Counted from the first letter of the stretch, positions 1 through 7,754 are shown. The stretch: DNA of 13,057 bases from JAHHLP01 sp041609895 (GCA_041609895.1 JBFIPX010000083.1:1-13057), one strand, 5' to 3'. Program-made: numbers and translations. Notes: generated from the sequence alone by a model not told the origin.

Positions 1-1
1 C

Positions 2-673
2 AACGAAACGATCTCTTCTTACCTCGACGCGCAGCAATCAACCGCGCAATCGATGTTTCCCCACTACTTCGAGAAATACAAGACAGACGGGGTTGATTAC
101 AACATCTACGTCGGTCAGGATCTCGTAGAGAAGCAGGTTTTTGACCCTCTATACCTCAACAACCTGCGTTTATGGCAGCTGATGACGACGTGCGGAATTG
201 TATGGCAGCTGGACAAGATTCGGCCCGACCTTCCCGTTGCTCTCGAGACTGCTCACCTCATTCTCGTGCAGAACATCCCGCTTTCGATTCGCTTTCGAGA
301 AGACGAGAAGAAGTTCGACGTTGACGGTGCGTACAACGTGCGATACGAAATTGTCAAGAAGCGCATAGATAAGGCGCTGATCCGTGGCACCAGCGAGAGG
401 TTGACGCAACCGGGACACGTGGCGATCGTCTATTCCCAGTCTCGCGAGGCATCCGAGTATCGTCGGTATCTGGAATACCTTACCGCGGCCGGTTATTTCG
501 AGGAAGGCACTATTGAGGAGTTGCTCCTCGATGATCTCCAGGGGGCCAATGGATTGCGAGCTCTTCGTGTCACGGTTGCTCCGACGCCTCCCGACATGGA
601 GACGCGGATGCATCCCGAGCGCGTTCTGGAGATAGCGGCCAGCCTGTCGCCGACCCGTGCGCACGCGTCCTGA
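2..673 (+). CDS. C-terminal part of a conserved protein, 5' end outside the window
   Basis: The reading frame is open from base 2 to the TGA at 671-673, giving about 223 residues with no stop. The first in-window ATG (53) is therefore probably internal and the gene starts upstream. The sequence looks soluble and mixed alpha/beta: no signal peptide, no membrane segment, and no catalytic motif I can name. A stretch around the residues LTQPGHVAIVYSQ, and another around DDLQGANGLRALRV, look strongly conserved. From memory they resemble the C-terminal region of large GAF-domain-containing proteins of Bacteroidota; that assignment is a weak inference. The gene ends 10 bases from the stop of the convergent SixA-type gene, with no obvious hairpin between them. 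That it is a real gene is well supported by the long open frame and natural protein composition. Its function is not. Confidence 0.8.
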   Translation, partial: NETISSYLDAQQSTAQSMFPHYFEKYKTDGVDYNIYVGQDLVEKQVFDPLYLNNLRLWQLMTTCGIVWQLDKIRPDLPVALETAHLILVQNIPLSIRFREDEKKFDVDGAYNVRYEIVKKRIDKALIRGTSERLTQPGHVAIVYSQSREASEYRRYLEYLTAAGYFEEGTIEELLLDDLQGANGLRALRVTVAPTPPDMETRMHPERVLEIAASLSPTRAHAS

Positions 674-683
674 GCCGTAACGA

Positions 684-1178
684 TTAGAGTTCAGGCAAGC
701 ACTTGGGCACGACGAACCAGGCCAACTGACCGGCGTTCATTCCGATTGACGCCCACGAATCGCGTGCGAAGTTGATGCGGGCGAGCGCCGCGGTCGGAAA
801 TCGCACGTTGGCGCCGGTCAGCATGTTGATCGTTGACGACCATGTCGGCTCGTGACCTACGAGCATGACGCACTCGACCGAATCGTCGATCTCGCGCAGG
901 ACGTCCAGCAGATCCACCGGCGACGCCTCGTAAAGACGTCTTGTAGACCTGATTTCACAGTCCCATTGACCCGCTTCTTTGGCCATCATTGCCGTTCGGT
1001 ACGCCCGCTCTGCCGTCGAACTGACTACCAGTCCAGGTACCTCATCTATTGCATTAACAAACCGACCTATCTTCTTCGCCGCCTTCTCGCCACGCTTCGC
1101 CAGAGGCCGGTCGTGATCGGATCCATACTCAGCGTCCCAATCAGACTTTCCGTGGCGCAAGAGCATCAAAGTTTTCAT
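684..1178 (-). CDS. SixA-type phosphohistidine phosphatase (histidine phosphatase superfamily)
   Basis: This 164-residue protein starts with the histidine-phosphatase signature: beta strand MKTLMLLRHGKSDW with R8-H9-G10, where H9 is the expected phospho-accepting histidine. It also has R58 in SSTAERAYRTA and the second catalytic histidine H109 in LVGHEPTW. Its short length and the RHGKSDW form match the SixA branch (phosphohistidine phosphatases acting on HPt domains in E. coli) better than phosphoglycerate mutases. The substrate here is unknown. Its ATG overlaps the TGA of the upstream MBL-fold gene as ATGA (1175-1178), and there is no Shine-Dalgarno sequence, so translation is probably coupled. 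It is the last gene of a three-gene minus-strand cluster with the DUF5706-like protein. The protein has no signal peptide and should be cytoplasmic. Confidence 0.9.
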   Translation of the reverse strand: MKTLMLLRHGKSDWDAEYGSDHDRPLAKRGEKAAKKIGRFVNAIDEVPGLVVSSTAERAYRTAMMAKEAGQWDCEIRSTRRLYEASPVDLLDVLREIDDSVECVMLVGHEPTWSSTINMLTGANVRFPTAALARINFARDSWASIGMNAGQLAWFVVPKCLPEL

Positions 1179-2053
1179 GGGTTCGGAATCGGAGGGGCTG
1201 GTTCAAAGGTCGTGTTCGTGACGGTCCGCTCGAGGTCAAACTGAAGCCCTTCGTAGGCGACCATCAGGGCGATATCATAGGACGACAGATCGTTTTGGCT
1301 GCGTTCACCGAGGGCATCCAGTGCGGCATCGCTTCGGTCAGGATCATGGTGAAAGAGCACCAGGGATCGGACTCGTGATTCGATGGCAAGCTGGCACGCG
1401 GTCGAGGCAAGGCTGTGCCCCCAACCCTCCTTCATCGGCATCTCCCGGTCGAGATACTGGGCGTCGTGCGACAGCACGTCGGCGCCATCACAGAATTCGA
1501 CGAGTTGCTGGAACGAAGCGGCCGGTTCTCCCGGAGGATACAGTTCGTTGTCCGTGATATGAACGAAGGTCCGCGAAGAATGACGTACCCGAAATCCGAG
1601 CGCTCCGCCGGGATGATTGACGGGCAGACGGTCGACCATGAGACCTGACTCCGCCAGCATTTCGTATCCCTCCTCGCCGACAACGTGAACATCCGATCGA
1701 AGGTCCTCCGGCCGAACGGGCCAGTAGACGCCGTCCATGAGCTCGAGCGGCGTCCAGGTCTGATCCTCAGCCGGATATCCGATCAGATGGACGATTCGCC
1801 CGTCCTCGAACAGGGGTGCAAACAACGGAAAACCGAGAATGTGATCGTAGTGTCTATGCGACAGTGCAAGGAATATGCGCTTATTGGTTCCCTTGAGGGA
1901 CTTGCCCAATTCTCGGATCCCCGTGCCCGCATCGAGAATCAGAATGTCGCCGCCGGACTCGACACTGACGCAGGCGGTGTTGCCGCCATAGCGTACCGTC
2001 GAGTGCCCCGGGCTCGGCATCGAACCTCTGACTCCCCAATACCTTACGATCAT
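1175..2053 (-). CDS. MBL-fold metallo-hydrolase, phosphodiesterase-like
   Basis: The 292-residue protein has a complete metallo-beta-lactamase-fold metal site. It shows D41-A-G-T-G, the HxHxDH motif H66-R-H-Y-D70-H71, H147 in VNHPGG, D168 in HITDNE, H213 in WGHS, and a final HHDP near residue 235. The opening residues MIVRYWGVRGSMPSPG followed by YGGNT are typical of the cytoplasmic PhnP/RNase Z-like branch, which acts on phosphodiesters and is often annotated as a cyclic-nucleotide-phosphodiesterase-like hydrolase. Substrate cannot be told from sequence. The start is supported by GGAG at 2061-2064 (minus strand) with a 7-base spacer to ATG. It lies 54 bases after the DUF5706-like gene and overlaps the SixA-type gene by ATGA, so the three probably form one operon. 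Family assignment is firm; a role in nucleotide signalling is inference. Confidence 0.9.
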   Translation of the reverse strand: MIVRYWGVRGSMPSPGHSTVRYGGNTACVSVESGGDILILDAGTGIRELGKSLKGTNKRIFLALSHRHYDHILGFPLFAPLFEDGRIVHLIGYPAEDQTWTPLELMDGVYWPVRPEDLRSDVHVVGEEGYEMLAESGLMVDRLPVNHPGGALGFRVRHSSRTFVHITDNELYPPGEPAASFQQLVEFCDGADVLSHDAQYLDREMPMKEGWGHSLASTACQLAIESRVRSLVLFHHDPDRSDAALDALGERSQNDLSSYDIALMVAYEGLQFDLERTVTNTTFEPAPPIPNP

Positions 2054-2107
2054 TTAGTCTCTCCGGACGATGTTGGTTCGCGGCGATATGATCGGGGCCG
2101 CGCCAGT

Positions 2108-2806
2108 CTATGGAGCAGCAGTCGCTTCATTCAAGAAGACAATTATGAAGGCAAGAACGCTTACGGCAATACCAATCATGAAAACGGTGTAGGACGTACG
2201 GAGCAGCATAAACTTCTTGGTAAGAACCCGCGCCATACCGTACAGATCACGCATCATACTGCGATACACGGCATCGCGGTCAGTAAGTACCCACTCCAAA
2301 CCCTGTAGAAATTCCTCTTCCGACAACTGGGACGCGTTCCCGAAGAATAGCAGATTCGCGTCCTCTCGCATGGCCTCTTCAAGCGTGAGACCCTCCGACG
2401 GACTCAACCGGGGCCGCGCCGCAAGAACTGCGTAGATTATCGCGATGACGCATCCTACGAGCATGATGACCGTGGGCACAACGAGCCAGGCGTTTGAGTC
2501 GATTTTCGGCGCGATCGACGCGATGATAATCGACAGAATCAAACCGTTAATGCTGATCATGATGTTGGCTTTGGTATCGGCGAGAGCCGTAAGGTCGAGG
2601 TGCGCTCGATACGCCGACCGGAACATCGTCTCGACGCCCCGCTTCCGCGTCCCAATCTTCTTCTTCGGCTTGTCGTCGTTCGAAGTTTGATCTCCACCGT
2701 CGGTTCGCGATTGCCCAGCCGCCTGCTCATTCTGGTCGCGAGATCCGAATTCGCCTCCTGAATTCGAATCCGACTTGCCTTCCGCGTTCTTTTCCTGGTC
2801 AGTCAT
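2108..2806 (-). CDS. DUF5706 / Pycsar effector (PycTM)-like membrane protein
   Basis: This 232-residue protein has an unusual N-terminal tail of about 60 residues rich in D, E, N, Q, S and G. A basic patch follows (KPKKKIGTRKRG, about 46-57), then a membrane domain. The segment L70 to S92, containing LTALADTKANIMISINGLILS, is the hallmark I associate with DUF5706, the Pycsar effector domain: an amphipathic helix with ADxKANI running into the first membrane helix. Hydrophobic helices lie near 82-100, 108-130 and 205-225, with an acidic linker (about 134-200) between the second and third. In known Pycsar systems such proteins respond to cCMP/cUMP made by a PycC cyclase; in Bacteroidota, homologues also occur alone or fused to HD domains. 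No cyclase or HD domain is visible here. It heads the cluster with the MBL-fold and SixA-type genes. The ATG has no clear Shine-Dalgarno sequence. Confidence 0.8.
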   Translation of the reverse strand: MTDQEKNAEGKSDSNSGGEFGSRDQNEQAAGQSRTDGGDQTSNDDKPKKKIGTRKRGVETMFRSAYRAHLDLTALADTKANIMISINGLILSIIIASIAPKIDSNAWLVVPTVIMLVGCVIAIIYAVLAARPRLSPSEGLTLEEAMREDANLLFFGNASQLSEEEFLQGLEWVLTDRDAVYRSMMRDLYGMARVLTKKFMLLRTSYTVFMIGIAVSVLAFIIVFLNEATAAP

Positions 2807-2873
2807 GGAGTTAATCTAGAGGAGTGCCGGACCGGGTTCGCCTGCGCAACGTATTGAAAACCGCTATCCTTCT

Positions 2874-2903
2874 CAATAGTAAATAGTAACCTTTGATCGC
2901 AAG
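2874..2903 (-). promoter_or_regulatory. Possible Bacteroidota-type promoter for the DUF5706-MBL-SixA cluster
   Basis: On the minus strand a CTTG (2900-2903) and TACTATTG (2874-2881) are separated by 18 bases. This roughly fits the Bacteroidota consensus TTTG - about 19-21 bases - TAnnTTTG, with one mismatch in each box. It lies about 70 bases upstream of the DUF5706-like start, in the divergent intergenic region. A tandem 7-base repeat ATAGTAA (2876-2889, plus strand) overlaps the downstream box. The match was found by eye only. Confidence 0.25.
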
Positions 2904-2961
2904 GAACTTGACGGGCATATGAGATTCAACTTGCCTGCCAGCCGGACCTCCACCCGACGTT

Positions 2962-3903
2962 ATGCTTCGTAGTCTTATCGTGCCGAGCCTATTGCTTGCT
3001 GCCGTCCTCGTGTCAGGTCGAACGGCTGCGCAGTGTGAGGAAGCAGGGGGAGGTAATACCATTCTTCAATCACCCTTCCCCTACGATCTTGACGCGCCCG
3101 ATACGGTCGTAACCCTCGACCGGCGCCTCGAAGAAGTCTCCGGCCTTACGTGGCTGGAAGGCGACTCGATTGCGGCGATTAACGACGAAGACGGGGATCT
3201 GTTCGTGATCGACGGCCGAACGGGCCGGCTCTTCGACAGGAAACGATTTGGCGACGACGGAGACTACGAGGGTCTCGCTCGTGTCGCGGAAGCCATCTTC
3301 GTTCTTCGAAGCGACGGTCGTCTGTATCACATACCCTATTGGCGCTCCACCAAATTGGACGCTGCGCGTATCAATACGGGCCTTCCGAAATCCTGCGACG
3401 CAGAGGGGCTCTCGTTTGAAACAGCGACAGGAACGCTTTTGATCGCGTGCAAGGAGTTCGCGGGAAAGGGCCGGAAAGGGATGAAGTCGGTCTTCGCCTT
3501 TTCGCTGTCCTCGGGCAACCTACTCCCGCAACCACGCTTGGTCATCGACGCTCTAAAGAGCGATTTGACGCCGCGCGAAGGAACGGTGAGTCGATCGGTT
3601 CGGGAGCTGCTGCGACTCCCGCGCTTCAAACCGTCGGGAATCGATGTCCACCCAATCAGCGGCGAGATCTATGTTCTGTCGTCCAAGTCGTACTCCCTCG
3701 CTGCGTTTTCATCGGATGGCCACATGGTCTACAGTTCATTTCTGAACCCCGACATCTTCCCTCAGGCCGAAGGCATCACATTCTCAGCGGACGGGACATT
3801 ATATCTCTCCACTGAGGGTTCTTCGAAAGATGGTCGCCTTGCCTCCTTCACTTACCGAGCCCGAGCGGATACATCACTCGCTACCGGAGGAGATTCTGGC
3901 TGA
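2962..3903 (+). CDS. Secreted SdiA-regulated-type beta-propeller protein
   Basis: The protein has 313 residues. The N-terminus (MLRS, a hydrophobic run of about 14 residues, then RTAAQC) is a signal peptide. C25 is not preceded by a proper lipobox, so cleavage by signal peptidase I is more likely than lipidation. The rest shows propeller-like blades with short repeated turns: EVSGLTW (58-64), DYEGLARV (101-108), CDAEGLSFE (145-153), KPSGIDVHP (223-231) and QAEGITFSADGTLYLSTEG (268-286). Together with NDEDGDLFVID (74-84), this pattern matches the SdiA-regulated family (YjiK-like), a six-bladed propeller related in fold to phytase/phosphodiesterase-like enzymes. Activity is unknown. The start lacks a clear Shine-Dalgarno sequence but gives a well-formed signal peptide. 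The next gene begins 84 bases downstream on the same strand; co-expression and a shared envelope role are plausible inferences. Confidence 0.82.
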   Translation: MLRSLIVPSLLLAAVLVSGRTAAQCEEAGGGNTILQSPFPYDLDAPDTVVTLDRRLEEVSGLTWLEGDSIAAINDEDGDLFVIDGRTGRLFDRKRFGDDGDYEGLARVAEAIFVLRSDGRLYHIPYWRSTKLDAARINTGLPKSCDAEGLSFETATGTLLIACKEFAGKGRKGMKSVFAFSLSSGNLLPQPRLVIDALKSDLTPREGTVSRSVRELLRLPRFKPSGIDVHPISGEIYVLSSKSYSLAAFSSDGHMVYSSFLNPDIFPQAEGITFSADGTLYLSTEGSSKDGRLASFTYRARADTSLATGGDSG

Positions 3904-3974
3904 ACAACCGCCTTTGTGTCAAGTGCGGACCTTTATTCTGTGATCACCAACACTACCTTTCGTTTCTGTAATTC

Positions 3975-3989
3975 AGGAGAGGCATTTTG
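3975..3989 (+). promoter_or_regulatory. Strong ribosome binding site with TTG start codon
   Basis: AGGAG at 3975-3979 lies 7 bases before a TTG at 3987. The start yields a standard signal sequence (basic n-region, hydrophobic core, FAAC lipobox), so TTG is preferred over any later ATG. A Shine-Dalgarno sequence this strong is unusual in this window, where most starts lack one. Confidence 0.75.
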
Positions 3990-6900
3990 CACAATAGGCG
4001 GCTGAGATTCGCTGGTCTTCTCGTCTGCGCGCTGGCAGCGGCTTGGTTCGCGGCCTGCGGCTCGACCAGATTGTACGTCGCCGAATCCGATACGGAATGG
4101 CACCTGCAAACACCCCCGGATTCGGCTGCAGAGACCTACAGGATATTTCTTGTCGGAGACGTCGGTGCGCCCGCGACCGACCGACCTGACCCGGTATTGA
4201 CCGCACTTGAACAGGAGCTTCAGCCTCTCAACGAAAACGCGGCCGTCATCTTCCTTGGCGACAACATCTATTGCTGCGGTCTGCCGGACTCGAGCAGCGC
4301 GGGCCGAGCGAAGGCTGAGCGCCGGCTACTGACTATTCTTCAGGCCGTCGAGGACTTCCAGGGACGCATCCTTTTCGTACCCGGAAATCATGACTGGAAC
4401 CGTTCCCGCGTCGGAGGTCTGGAGTCGGTGCGCAGGCAAGAGCGCTTCGTGGAAGAGTACCTCGATAGAGGCAACACCTTCGTTCCCGACGACGGCTTTC
4501 CCGGTCCGGCCGAAGTGGACCTCACAGACGACATCACAGTCCTCGCCATCGACACGGAATGGTGGCTGACCGATCATGCCAAATCGTTTGGTGACGACGG
4601 GAACAACGAGATCGAAGAGCCTGCTGATTTCCTGCTCGAGCTTCGGGAAGAGGTCCTCGATGAGGACGACAAGAAGCTGCTCGTTGTTGGCCATCACCCG
4701 CTTCATTCGAATGGAGAGCACGCCGGCTTCTTCACGCTACATGACCATCTGTTTCCTGTGACCCAGCTGTGGAAGAAGGCGTATGTGCCGCTCCCGATTC
4801 TCGGATCCATTCCCCTACTCTACGCTCGATACTTCGGGGCGTCCGAGCAGGACCTTGGGCACCACCGGTATCGGCAACTGAGAAGCTCTATGGATCGGAT
4901 CTTTGCAGAGCACGAGAATCTGGTCTATGCCTCCGGGCATGAGCACAATCTGCAGTATTTCAGAGCCGGGTCATTTCTGCATCCCGTTCACTATGTCGTG
5001 TCAGGCTCAGGATCGAAGCTGTCGCCCGTCACCGGCGGGCACGACGCGGTCTTTGCCGCCGGAGTACGCGGCTATGCGTCGCTGCACTATTACGACGACG
5101 ACTCCGTGTGGCTCGCGTTTTGGAGGACAGAAGTCGCTGGAGAGGCGCCCACCCTACTGTTTCGCACGCGAATAAAAGATGCCGCCGCGCGAGTTCCGGA
5201 TACCCGAGTTCCAGGCTCGTCAGTTGAATACCCCGACTACTCCGACAGCGTGAAGGTAATTGCCATCAACCCCGGGTACGGTGCCGGCGGACTAAAACGG
5301 ACCTTTCTCGGCTCGCATCACCGTGACCTGTGGACGACGCCCGTGGCAGCGCCCTACCTCGACATGGGCCGCACGGCTGGAGGCCTTACCCCCGTCAAGC
5401 GGGGTGGCGGGCTTCAGACCACGTCCATCCGGCTTCAAGGTGCCAACGGCAAGGAGTATGTTCTTCGCTCGCTGGACAAGGACCCATCGCGCTCGATACC
5501 GCCTTCTCTTAAGAACACGATTGCCGTAGACATCGTGCAGGATCAGGTGACCAGCATCAATCCGTACGGTGCATATATGATTCCCCCCATGGCCCGCGCG
5601 ATCGGCATCTTTTATACGGATCCGCGGCTTGTCTACGTGCCCGACGATAGGCGTCTCGAGCCATTCCGCGACCTCGTCGCGGGACGGCTGATGATGTTCG
5701 AAGATCGCCCCGACGACGACATGTCGGACGAGGTCCGATACGGTCGTTCCAAGGATGTGGAGAGCGCCTCCAAGATGTACGAAAGCATCAACGGCGATAA
5801 CGACGACTACGTTGACCAACAGATGTTCGTAAAGGCGCGGCTCTTCGACATGCTCATCAGCGATTGGGATCGGCACCGCGACCAGTGGCGTTGGGCCTCG
5901 TTCGACAATGAAGGCAAGGGCCGGCACTTCAAGCCGATTCCTCGCGATCGCGACTGGGCTTTCAATAAGATGAATGGCCTCTTTCCGTCGCTCGCCAGAT
6001 ATTTCGATCCGAAATTTCAGGACTTCGAGCAAGACTACGGTAGCATCAGGGGCCTAACGGGAAACGGGCTTGAGCAGGACCGCAGGTTCACCGCGGCACT
6101 GACCCGGGCTGACTGGCTGGAGGCGGCAAACCATATCCAAACGGCTTTGACAGACGAAGTCATTGGGGAAGCCGTGCGCCAACTGCCGGAACCGATCTAC
6201 GAACTGGTCGGGCAGGACATCGCTCTCAAGCTCAAAGTGCGCCGGGAGAAGCTTTCCGACGTAGCCGAAACGTACTACGAGCTACTGGCAGGCACCGTAG
6301 ACATCGTCGGCTCCCACAAGCATGAGCGCTTCGTTGTTCGGCCTCTGGATAAAGAGACGACCGACGTCGTGGTATACAAGACGAGCAAGGAGGGCGAGGT
6401 TCGAAAGCAGATCTATCAGCGCTCGTTTGATGCATCAGAGACCAACGAGCTGCGCCTTTACGGACTAGGGGGCAATGACACCTTCGACCTGCAGGGTTCG
6501 AGCCCGTCGATAACCGTCCGCGCGATCGGGGGTCCGGGAAAAGATTGGTTCCTCAATGACGAGAGCGCTCTATCGTCACGATTTCATGTATACGATACCG
6601 AGCAGGGAAATACGTTCGAGCTTGCATCAGCAAAGGTGACGCGAACGGACGACCCTTTCATGACGAGCTACAACCCGAAAGAGTACAAACACAATTCGCG
6701 ATTCCCACGCGCGTTTTTTGGTAGCAACTCTGACGACGGCATTTTCGTTGGCGGAGGCATTCGAACGGTATCACACGGGTTCAAGAAGTTGCCCTACGCT
6801 CGCGAGCATACGTTTCTCGCGAACTTCGCGGCGAAGACCGGCGCCTTTAACATCGTGTACCGCGGACACTTCGTGCGGGCTGTTGGCGGGTATGACGTAT

Positions 6901-7733
6901 TGCTCGATGCCTCGTGGCTATCACCGAACAACATCCGGAACTTCTACGGGCTCGGAAACGAGACGGAGAATGAGGAGGATGATCGGAAGTTCTACCAGGC
7001 CCAATTCACTCAGGTGAATGTTTCTCCCCGACTCCGGATGCACCACCCTCTGGGCGCGACGTTTGAGCTTGGCACCTTCATCAAAGTGACAGACGTGAAG
7101 CAGGACGCCGATCGCTTCGTCGGAGAGCCTCAGGCAGGCGTGTCACCCAGCTCCTTCGATGATCAGTGGTTTACGGGGGCTCACTTAACTGCTGCATTTG
7201 CGAAAGTTGACCATCCGGGCAATCCCAGGCAGGGGTTCCGAATGCGCAACGACCTTGTCGCCAACATCGGCATCCGCAATGCAACGGACAGTTACGGGAA
7301 GATTCGATCCGACCTTACCATTTACTCGTCGCCATCACTTTCGCCTCAGTTGACGTTTGCTGCCCGCATCGGCGTCGAGCATACGATGGGCTCGTTTCCT
7401 TTCTACGATGCCAGCACGCTGGGCGGCGCCAACAACTTGCGCGGCCATCGAAGCACCCGCTTTGCCGGCCGCACTGCGTTTTATCAGAATCTGGAGATGC
7501 GGCTTCGGCTGTTTCGCTTCTCGGCCTACCTTGCCAACGGCGACGGCGGCATACTGGGCTTCATCGATAACGGACGGGTCTGGACGGAGGTTGACGCTCC
7601 AAACCGAACCTGGCATCAGGGATACGGCGGAGGTCTGTGGGCGCACGTACTCGACACTTTCACGATCGCCACCTGGGTCGGTGCGTCGGCGGACGACTTC
7701 ACCTATACACTGACTTTGGGGTTCCAGTACTAA
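3987..7733 (+). CDS. Metallophosphoesterase / kinase-like / Omp85-type barrel fusion lipoprotein
   Basis: The 1248-residue protein starts with a TTG. Residues 1-24 form a lipoprotein-type signal ending in W-F-A-A-C24. Residues 50-395 are a calcineurin-like metallophosphoesterase with all metal motifs: GDVG (57-60), GDN-Y (91-95), GNHD (133-136), HHPLHS (236-241) and GHEH (317-320). They most resemble the purple-acid-phosphatase branch. Residues about 465-760 look kinase-like: glycine-rich KRGGG (471-475), R494 in YVLRSLDK, a catalytic-loop-like DWDRHRDQW (626-634) and metal-site-like PIPRDRD (650-656), comparable to CotH/HipA-type kinases. Residues 825-858 carry RTX-like turns (GLGGNDTF, GGPGKDWF). 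Residues about 905-1248 are an Omp85/BamA-type barrel, with LGGANNLRGHR (1145-1155), GFIDNGRVW and a terminal F-Q-Y. Metallophosphoesterase-Omp85 fusions are known; the kinase assignment is my inference. It probably sits in the outer membrane with its enzymatic part in the periplasm or outside. Confidence 0.9.
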   Translation: MHNRRLRFAGLLVCALAAAWFAACGSTRLYVAESDTEWHLQTPPDSAAETYRIFLVGDVGAPATDRPDPVLTALEQELQPLNENAAVIFLGDNIYCCGLPDSSSAGRAKAERRLLTILQAVEDFQGRILFVPGNHDWNRSRVGGLESVRRQERFVEEYLDRGNTFVPDDGFPGPAEVDLTDDITVLAIDTEWWLTDHAKSFGDDGNNEIEEPADFLLELREEVLDEDDKKLLVVGHHPLHSNGEHAGFFTLHDHLFPVTQLWKKAYVPLPILGSIPLLYARYFGASEQDLGHHRYRQLRSSMDRIFAEHENLVYASGHEHNLQYFRAGSFLHPVHYVVSGSGSKLSPVTGGHDAVFAAGVRGYASLHYYDDDSVWLAFWRTEVAGEAPTLLFRTRIKDAAARVPDTRVPGSSVEYPDYSDSVKVIAINPGYGAGGLKRTFLGSHHRDLWTTPVAAPYLDMGRTAGGLTPVKRGGGLQTTSIRLQGANGKEYVLRSLDKDPSRSIPPSLKNTIAVDIVQDQVTSINPYGAYMIPPMARAIGIFYTDPRLVYVPDDRRLEPFRDLVAGRLMMFEDRPDDDMSDEVRYGRSKDVESASKMYESINGDNDDYVDQQMFVKARLFDMLISDWDRHRDQWRWASFDNEGKGRHFKPIPRDRDWAFNKMNGLFPSLARYFDPKFQDFEQDYGSIRGLTGNGLEQDRRFTAALTRADWLEAANHIQTALTDEVIGEAVRQLPEPIYELVGQDIALKLKVRREKLSDVAETYYELLAGTVDIVGSHKHERFVVRPLDKETTDVVVYKTSKEGEVRKQIYQRSFDASETNELRLYGLGGNDTFDLQGSSPSITVRAIGGPGKDWFLNDESALSSRFHVYDTEQGNTFELASAKVTRTDDPFMTSYNPKEYKHNSRFPRAFFGSNSDDGIFVGGGIRTVSHGFKKLPYAREHTFLANFAAKTGAFNIVYRGHFVRAVGGYDVLLDASWLSPNNIRNFYGLGNETENEEDDRKFYQAQFTQVNVSPRLRMHHPLGATFELGTFIKVTDVKQDADRFVGEPQAGVSPSSFDDQWFTGAHLTAAFAKVDHPGNPRQGFRMRNDLVANIGIRNATDSYGKIRSDLTIYSSPSLSPQLTFAARIGVEHTMGSFPFYDASTLGGANNLRGHRSTRFAGRTAFYQNLEMRLRLFRFSAYLANGDGGILGFIDNGRVWTEVDAPNRTWHQGYGGGLWAHVLDTFTIATWVGASADDFTYTLTLGFQY

Positions 7734-7754
7734 CGATCGCGGTGCCGCGTGCTG

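Noticed and set aside
852..1244. 130-residue plus-strand reading frame opposite the SixA-type gene
   Set aside because: The minus-strand frame has the complete RHG and GHE catalytic motifs; this one has none.
1685..2308. 207-residue plus-strand reading frame across the MBL and DUF5706-like genes
   Set aside because: It is antisense to two genes with clear family motifs and spans their intergenic gap.
2811..3062. 83-residue minus-strand reading frame in the divergent promoter region
   Set aside because: It overlaps the signal peptide of the propeller gene antisense, and its P/R/S-rich composition does not look like a real protein.
3940..3947. GTGATCAC palindrome upstream of the barrel fusion gene as a Crp/Fnr-type site
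   Set aside because: It lacks the 6-base spacer between half sites that Crp-type operators have; an 8-base palindrome alone is common.
5292..6032. 246-residue minus-strand reading frame inside the barrel fusion gene
   Set aside because: It is antisense to the kinase-like segment of a well-supported gene and has no recognisable motif or ribosome site.
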